The notes beneath the pieces were generated by a model that was given only the letters and a program-made list of their open reading frames with translations, was not told the origin of the DNA and did not search any database. A stretch of DNA of 64,000 nt from Hungatella effluvii (lineage in GTDB: Bacteria > Bacillota > Clostridia > Lachnospirales > Lachnospiraceae). Position numbers and translations under genes: made by a program. Shown one piece after another: positions 59,534-64,000 of this stretch; the first letter of the stretch is position 1; each line of letters opens with the position of its first letter. The DNA lies in the NCBI RefSeq assembly GCF_003201875.1, contig NZ_QJKD01000009.1, positions 124,001-188,000 of the forward strand. Reading direction: 5' to 3'.

Positions 59534-60358
59534 ATGACATGGATTTTATGGCTTTTGGCGGCTGCCTGTGTCATATACTATGTAGTTATCGTCATTTATT
59601 CGGGTTTTACCACTTCATTTTCCTTTATTTGGATGGTATTTGCGGCTGCCTGCCTTTTACTGGCGCTGGGCTGGGAATATTATATGAAGCATAAGGACCG
59701 GGTGCCGCTCTGGCTGCCCGTGTCGGTTATTACATTCTGCTGTACGGGTATTCTGGTGTTTTCCATGGTGGAGATCCTGATCTTTACAGGAGTGGCCAGC
59801 CGGGACACCTCGAATCTCGATTATCTCATTGTGCTTGGAGCCAGAGTAAAAGAAGACGGGCTCAGCAAATCGTTAAAGAGCCGTCTCGATAAAGCAATCG
59901 AGTATCTGGAGGAGAATCCGGGAACCGTACTCGTACTTTCCGGCGGTCAGGGCGAGGATGAACCGGTTACCGAGGCGTCTGCGATGCGGGACTATCTCGT
60001 ATTTAACGGCGTGAGAGAGCAGCAGATGATCCTGGAGACACGTTCTTTCAGTACAGTGGAGAACATTGCCTACAGCAGGATCGCCATCGAGGAAGATCAG
60101 GCGAAGCGCAAAGCGCGCCGCGCCAGATCCGACATCACGATGGAACCTGGAACCTACGAGGAAATTCCGGATAAACCCATAAGAATCGGCGTTCTGACCA
60201 GCGATTTCCATGTGTTCCGAGCGGAACAGATCGCAAAGAAATGGGGGATTCCGGATATTTATGGAATTTCCAGTGAATCAGATCCGGTGCTGCTGGTGCA
60301 TTTCTGTGTGCGGGAATGTGCTGCGATCTTAAAAGATAAACTGGTAGGCAATATGTAG
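59534..60358 (+). CDS. YdcF/DUF218 family membrane protein
   Basis: A 274-aa protein with four hydrophobic segments (about 2-22, 25-45, 55-75 and 77-97) and a cytosolic or external DUF218 domain: LIVLGARVKEDG, VLVLSGGQGEDEPVTEA, ETRSFSTVENI. DUF218 proteins are implicated in envelope or vancomycin-related phenotypes (SanA-like) but have no established reaction. ATG 59534 follows GGAGG by 8 bp; an upstream start at 59504 overlaps that site. Confidence 0.85.
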   Translation: MTWILWLLAAACVIYYVVIVIYSGFTTSFSFIWMVFAAACLLLALGWEYYMKHKDRVPLWLPVSVITFCCTGILVFSMVEILIFTGVASRDTSNLDYLIVLGARVKEDGLSKSLKSRLDKAIEYLEENPGTVLVLSGGQGEDEPVTEASAMRDYLVFNGVREQQMILETRSFSTVENIAYSRIAIEEDQAKRKARRARSDITMEPGTYEEIPDKPIRIGVLTSDFHVFRAEQIAKKWGIPDIYGISSESDPVLLVHFCVRECAAILKDKLVGNM

Positions 60359-60386
60359 GCAGAGAAGAAAAAGAAGATGGATGATA

Positions 60387-60467
60387 GACGGGCGAAGGCA
60401 CAGGACTGCCGCAGGCGGGGATAATTCCCCGCTGTTTTGCTACAGTAAGGTGTGCGGTACGCCCGTC
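60387..60467. other. nested hairpin after the YdcF-like gene
   Basis: GACGGGCG (60387-60394) pairs with CGCCCGTC (60460-60467), and GCGGGG (60415-60420) with CCCCGC (60427-60432). ATTTTAG follows, so it may be a terminator. Apart from this and a promoter, 60359-60673 shows nothing else. Confidence 0.6.
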
Positions 60468-60530
60468 ATTTTAGACAATTAGGATGGTAAAATATGGAAA
60501 TCGGTCAGCGTATCATCCTATTTCATTCTG

Positions 60531-60559
60531 TTGTAGAACCGCCCCACTTGTGGTATGCT
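60531..60559 (+). promoter_or_regulatory. promoter of the M16C peptidase gene
   Basis: TTGTAG (60531-60536), 17-bp spacer, TATGCT (60554-60559). Confidence 0.6.
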
Positions 60560-60673
60560 ATATTAGACTGGAAAAGTAAAGTTCCGTTCTTCTTTTACAC
60601 ATTATAATGAAATCGCCAGAGAATGGGCAAGATGGTAAGAAAGAGAAAATGTTAAGGAAGGAATAAAGAATAT

Positions 60674-63598
60674 ATGAGACAGTTAGAGAATTTGACAGCC
60701 TATGAGGTTGTGGAAGAAAAACAGCTGGATGAGATGAAAGCCACGGGAACCGTGCTGCGCCATAAGAAAAGCGGAGCGCGAATTTTTGCTGTATCGTGTG
60801 ACGATGAGAATAAGGTATTTTCCATCGGATTCCGCACGCCGCCGGAGGACAGTACCGGCGTGGCGCATATACTGGAACACAGCACTCTATGCGGTTCCGA
60901 AAAGTTCCCGGTAAAGGATCCGTTTGTGGAACTGGTAAAAGGCTCCTTAAACACATTTTTAAACGCCATGACGTATCCTGATAAGACTGTTTATCCTGTG
61001 GCGAGCTGCAACGAAAAGGACTTCCAGAACCTGATGGATGTCTATATGGACGCTGTTTTTAATCCCAATATTTATAACGAACCGAAGATATTCATGCAGG
61101 AGGGCTGGCACTATGAGCTGGAGAGCCAGGAAGCGGATTTAATCTACAACGGCGTCGTCTATAATGAAATGAAGGGCGCGTTTTCCTCCCCGGAGGAGGT
61201 TCTGGACCGTTATACGAGAAAGGTTCTGTTTCCGGATAACTGCTATGGGCAGGAATCCGGCGGAGATCCCGCGTTTATCCCGGACTTGACATATGAGCAG
61301 TTTCTGAATTTTCATAAGAGATATTACCATCCCTCCAACAGCTATATCTATCTGTATGGAGACATGGATATGGCGGAGAAGCTGGAATGGCTGAATGACC
61401 AGTATCTCTCCAAATACGATACCGCAAAGATCGATTCGGGGATTCTGCCGCAGGAACCGTTTGACCGGCCGGTGGAAGAAGAGACTCATTATTCCATCAC
61501 CGACGGAGAATCCGAGGAGCAGGCCACCTATCTTTCCATCAATACCGTGGTTGGCAATGATTTAGACCCGCAGCTTTATGTAGCGTTCCAGGTTCTGGAA
61601 TACACCCTGTTGGATGCTCCGGGAGCACCGCTTAAGCAGGCGCTCATCGATGCGGGAATCGGACAGGATATTCTTGGCGGATATCAAAACGGAATCCTTC
61701 AGCCCTATTTTTCCATTATCGCAAAGAATGCGGATAAGGAGCAGAAAGGGGAATTCCTGGCCGTAGTAAAGGGAACGCTCCGCAGGCTGGCGGATCAGGG
61801 AATCAACAAAAAGAGCTTAAAGGCCGGGCTGAATTTCTATGAATTCCGCTACCGTGAGGCAGATTACGGTTCCGCGCCCAAAGGACTGATGTATGGCCTT
61901 CAGTGTATGGACAGCTGGCTGTACGACGGAGATCCGATGATGCACCTGACCTATCAGAAGACCTTCGATTACCTGAAAAATGTGGTGGACGACGGCTATT
62001 TTGAGCAGCTGATCCGCGATTATCTGCTGGATAATCCGTTTGAAGCTGTTCTCGTGGTAAGCCCGGAGAAGAACCTGACAGCGAAGGAAGACGAGAAGAC
62101 TGCCGGACGTCTGGCCGCCTACAAGGCCTCGCTTTCTGAGGAGGAGATCAATGCTCTCGTGGAGCAGACCAAAGCGCTTCGGGAATACCAGGAAGCACCG
62201 TCTTCTCAGGAGGAATTAAAGAAGATTCCCATGCTCTCCAGAGAGGATATCGGCAGGGAGCCGGAGGAGATTATCTGGGAAGAGAAGGAAGTCGAAGGCG
62301 TGAAGGTGATTCATCATGAGATGTTTACCTCAGGCATCGGCTATTTGAAGCTGCTGTTTGACACCTCCCGGGTGCCAAAAGAAGACTTGTGTTATGTGGG
62401 CCTGCTGAAATCTGTTCTGGGCTTTGTAGATACGGAGCACTATACGTATGGGGATCTGACGAGTGAGATCCATTTGAACAGCGGCGGCATTAATTTTAGT
62501 GTCACATCCTATCCGAACTTAAAGAACAGCGCTGATTTTAAAGGCGTGTTTACCGCCAGCATCAGAGTGCTGTATGATAAGCTGGACTTCGGCTTCTCCA
62601 TTCTCGGTGAGATCCTGAAAAATTCCATTCTGGACGACGAGAAACGGCTGGGAGAGGTGATCAGTGAGACCAGATCCAGAGGCAGGATGAAGCTGGAGGG
62701 AGCATGCCATTCGGCGGCTGTAGCCAGAGCAACCTCCTATTTTTCTCCGACCTCCTATTATAATGACAACACAGGCGGAATCGGGTATTACCAGTTCTTA
62801 GAGCAGATAGACAGAGATTATGCAGACCATAAGAATGAGATCATTGCCAGGTTAAAACAGGTGATGGAGCGCCTTTTCACCGTTAAAAACCTGCTGGTCA
62901 GCTATACGGCCGATGAGGAGGGCTTCCGGCGGCTGCCGGCGGCGCTGCGGACATTAAAGGAAATACTCCCGGAAGGCAGCGGCGAGACGTATCCGTTTGC
63001 GTTTCCGGACGGAAACCGGAATGAGGGATTTAAGACGGCCTCCCAGGTTAATTACGTGGCCAGGTGCGGAACCTTTGCGGGAAGCGGCTTCTCCTATACG
63101 GGCGCGCTGCGTATTTTAAAGGTTATCTTGAGCTATGACTATCTGTGGATCAATTTAAGGGTCAAGGGCGGTGCCTACGGCTGCATGAGCGGCTTCGGAC
63201 GTTCGGGGGAAGGGTATTTAACCTCCTACCGTGATCCGAACTTAAGAGAGACGAATGAGATCTACGAGGGAATCGTGGAATATCTGAAGAATTTTGATGT
63301 GGATGACCGTGACATGACGAAGTATGTCATTGGCACCATCAGCGACATGGATGTGCCGTATCCGCCTTCCACGAAGGGAAGCCGCGGATTGTCTGCATAC
63401 CTTTCCGGTGTGGATGATGCCATGATGCAGCAGGAGAGAGACGAGATTTTAAATGCGACAAAGGAAGATATCCGGGCGCTCGCGCCGATCGTTAAAGCGG
63501 TTCTTTCAACAGGAAGCCTATGTGTGATCGGCAATGAGGAAAAGATAGAGGCAAATAAGGCGATGTTCCATGAAATAGAGACCTTATTCCACTCATAA
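60674..63598 (+). CDS. M16C family metallopeptidase (presequence-protease-like)
   Basis: A 974-aa double M16 peptidase with the inverted zinc motif HILEH (His65, Glu68, His69) and the distal Glu165 in NEMKGA. The C-terminal M16C domain has FGRSGEGYLTSYRDPNL. Such enzymes degrade unfolded peptides in a closed chamber. No signal peptide is seen, so it is likely cytosolic. AAGGAA lies about 12 bp before the ATG. era follows 64 bp later. Confidence 0.92.
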   Translation: MRQLENLTAYEVVEEKQLDEMKATGTVLRHKKSGARIFAVSCDDENKVFSIGFRTPPEDSTGVAHILEHSTLCGSEKFPVKDPFVELVKGSLNTFLNAMTYPDKTVYPVASCNEKDFQNLMDVYMDAVFNPNIYNEPKIFMQEGWHYELESQEADLIYNGVVYNEMKGAFSSPEEVLDRYTRKVLFPDNCYGQESGGDPAFIPDLTYEQFLNFHKRYYHPSNSYIYLYGDMDMAEKLEWLNDQYLSKYDTAKIDSGILPQEPFDRPVEEETHYSITDGESEEQATYLSINTVVGNDLDPQLYVAFQVLEYTLLDAPGAPLKQALIDAGIGQDILGGYQNGILQPYFSIIAKNADKEQKGEFLAVVKGTLRRLADQGINKKSLKAGLNFYEFRYREADYGSAPKGLMYGLQCMDSWLYDGDPMMHLTYQKTFDYLKNVVDDGYFEQLIRDYLLDNPFEAVLVVSPEKNLTAKEDEKTAGRLAAYKASLSEEEINALVEQTKALREYQEAPSSQEELKKIPMLSREDIGREPEEIIWEEKEVEGVKVIHHEMFTSGIGYLKLLFDTSRVPKEDLCYVGLLKSVLGFVDTEHYTYGDLTSEIHLNSGGINFSVTSYPNLKNSADFKGVFTASIRVLYDKLDFGFSILGEILKNSILDDEKRLGEVISETRSRGRMKLEGACHSAAVARATSYFSPTSYYNDNTGGIGYYQFLEQIDRDYADHKNEIIARLKQVMERLFTVKNLLVSYTADEEGFRRLPAALRTLKEILPEGSGETYPFAFPDGNRNEGFKTASQVNYVARCGTFAGSGFSYTGALRILKVILSYDYLWINLRVKGGAYGCMSGFGRSGEGYLTSYRDPNLRETNEIYEGIVEYLKNFDVDDRDMTKYVIGTISDMDVPYPPSTKGSRGLSAYLSGVDDAMMQQERDEILNATKEDIRALAPIVKAVLSTGSLCVIGNEEKIEANKAMFHEIETLFHS

Positions 63599-63662
63599 AA
63601 AGTTACAGAAAAGGCCGCACCATAGAAAAACGAAAATTGACATCTATCACGAAGGAGAATGA

Positions 63663-64000
63663 ATGGATAAGAATTATAAATCAGGTTTTGTAACGTTGAT
63701 CGGACGTCCCAATGTGGGAAAATCCACACTGATGAACCATCTGATCGGCCAGAAGATCGCCATCACGTCAGATAAGCCCCAGACCACCAGAAACCGTATT
63801 CAGACCGTCTATACGGACGAGAGGGGACAGATCATCTTTCTGGACACTCCGGGAATCCACAAGGCAAAGAATAAGCTTGGCGAGTATATGGTGAGTGTGG
63901 CGGAGCATACCCTGAAGGAAGTGGATGTGGTGCTGTGGCTGGTGGAGCCGACCACGTTTATCGGAGCGGGAGAGCGCCATATCGCGGAGCAGCTTCAGAA
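63663..64000 (+). CDS. era: GTPase Era, 3' truncated by window edge
   Basis: The first 112 codons of Era are visible: P-loop GRPNVGKST (Gly14-Thr22), switch I PQTTRNR, and the DTPGIH G3 motif. Era is an essential GTPase binding 16S rRNA during 30S assembly. AAGGAG precedes the ATG. The KH domain and the end of the gene lie outside the window. Confidence 0.96.
   Translation, partial: MDKNYKSGFVTLIGRPNVGKSTLMNHLIGQKIAITSDKPQTTRNRIQTVYTDERGQIIFLDTPGIHKAKNKLGEYMVSVAEHTLKEVDVVLWLVEPTTFIGAGERHIAEQLQ

Overview
The window reads as the chromosome of an anaerobic, spore-forming Gram-positive bacterium, most likely a Lachnospiraceae (Clostridium cluster XIVa) member. Supporting signs are gpr and spoIIP, a perfect CIRCE box before hrcA, strong AGGAGG-type ribosome binding sites, TTGACA/TATAAT promoters with 17-bp spacers, an IreB-RuvX-YrzB block, and secreted proteins ending in cell-wall-binding repeats. 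Species cannot be fixed from sequence reading alone. No tRNA, rRNA, CRISPR array, transposase or prophage gene was seen.

Layout. 1-4.8 kb: tail of a GntR regulator, then an energy-coupling-factor (ECF) transporter (fused double ATPase, EcfT, UPF0397-type S component) with a SAM hydroxide adenosyltransferase (DUF62) gene inside the cluster. 4.8-12.1 kb: zinc-ribbon membrane protein, unknown 416-aa protein, ABC exporter, DegV, an orphan sensor kinase and a GerMN lipoprotein. 12.1-42.7 kb: the backbone known from Bacillus subtilis (comEC, holA, rpsT, gpr, spoIIP, lepA, hemW, hrcA-grpE-dnaK-dnaJ, prmA, rsmE, mtaB), interrupted by accessory items: an SOD-like gene, a structured-RNA candidate beside a Cys/Asn-rich mini-protein, two 3D-domain secreted proteins, a GGDEF sensor, a wall-binding protein, a TauE-type permease, a cysteine desulfurase with ThiI, and an HPr-like protein. 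42.7-49.1 kb: ireB, ruvX, DUF1292, fur, RNase J, a catalytic-domain-less YceG/MltG relative, TrmR and a U32 tRNA-hydroxylation protein, matching the B. subtilis yrzL-yrrO neighbourhood. 49.4-59.3 kb: a YesN/YesM-like two-component system, a solute-binding lipoprotein without permeases, and a giant multidomain GH97 glycosidase. 59.5-64 kb: YdcF-like protein, M16C peptidase, start of era.

The most unusual content is non-coding. Two 270-280-bp near-perfect palindromes (18257-18533 and 26148-26421) share a 159-nt core that is about 89% identical with no indels, while their 55-65-bp arms differ between copies yet stay self-complementary within each copy. Other long palindromes (21094-21265, 42805-42996), a motif repeated three times (35698, 43460, 43637) and a short inverted element pair (40792, 54232) also sit in intergenic spaces. 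A roughly 360-nt promoter-linked structured RNA candidate lies at 16626-16985. comEC appears to start at an AUA codon behind a perfect ribosome binding site, so start-codon-based callers would truncate it.

How the genes work together: ECF uptake (2-6); protein quality control under HrcA/CIRCE; spore germination and engulfment (gpr, spoIIP); sulfur relay for tRNA thiolation (cysteine desulfurase plus ThiI); tRNA U34 modification (TrmR, U32 protein); and carbohydrate sensing (response regulator, kinase, binding protein) probably linked to the wall-anchored GH97 enzyme.
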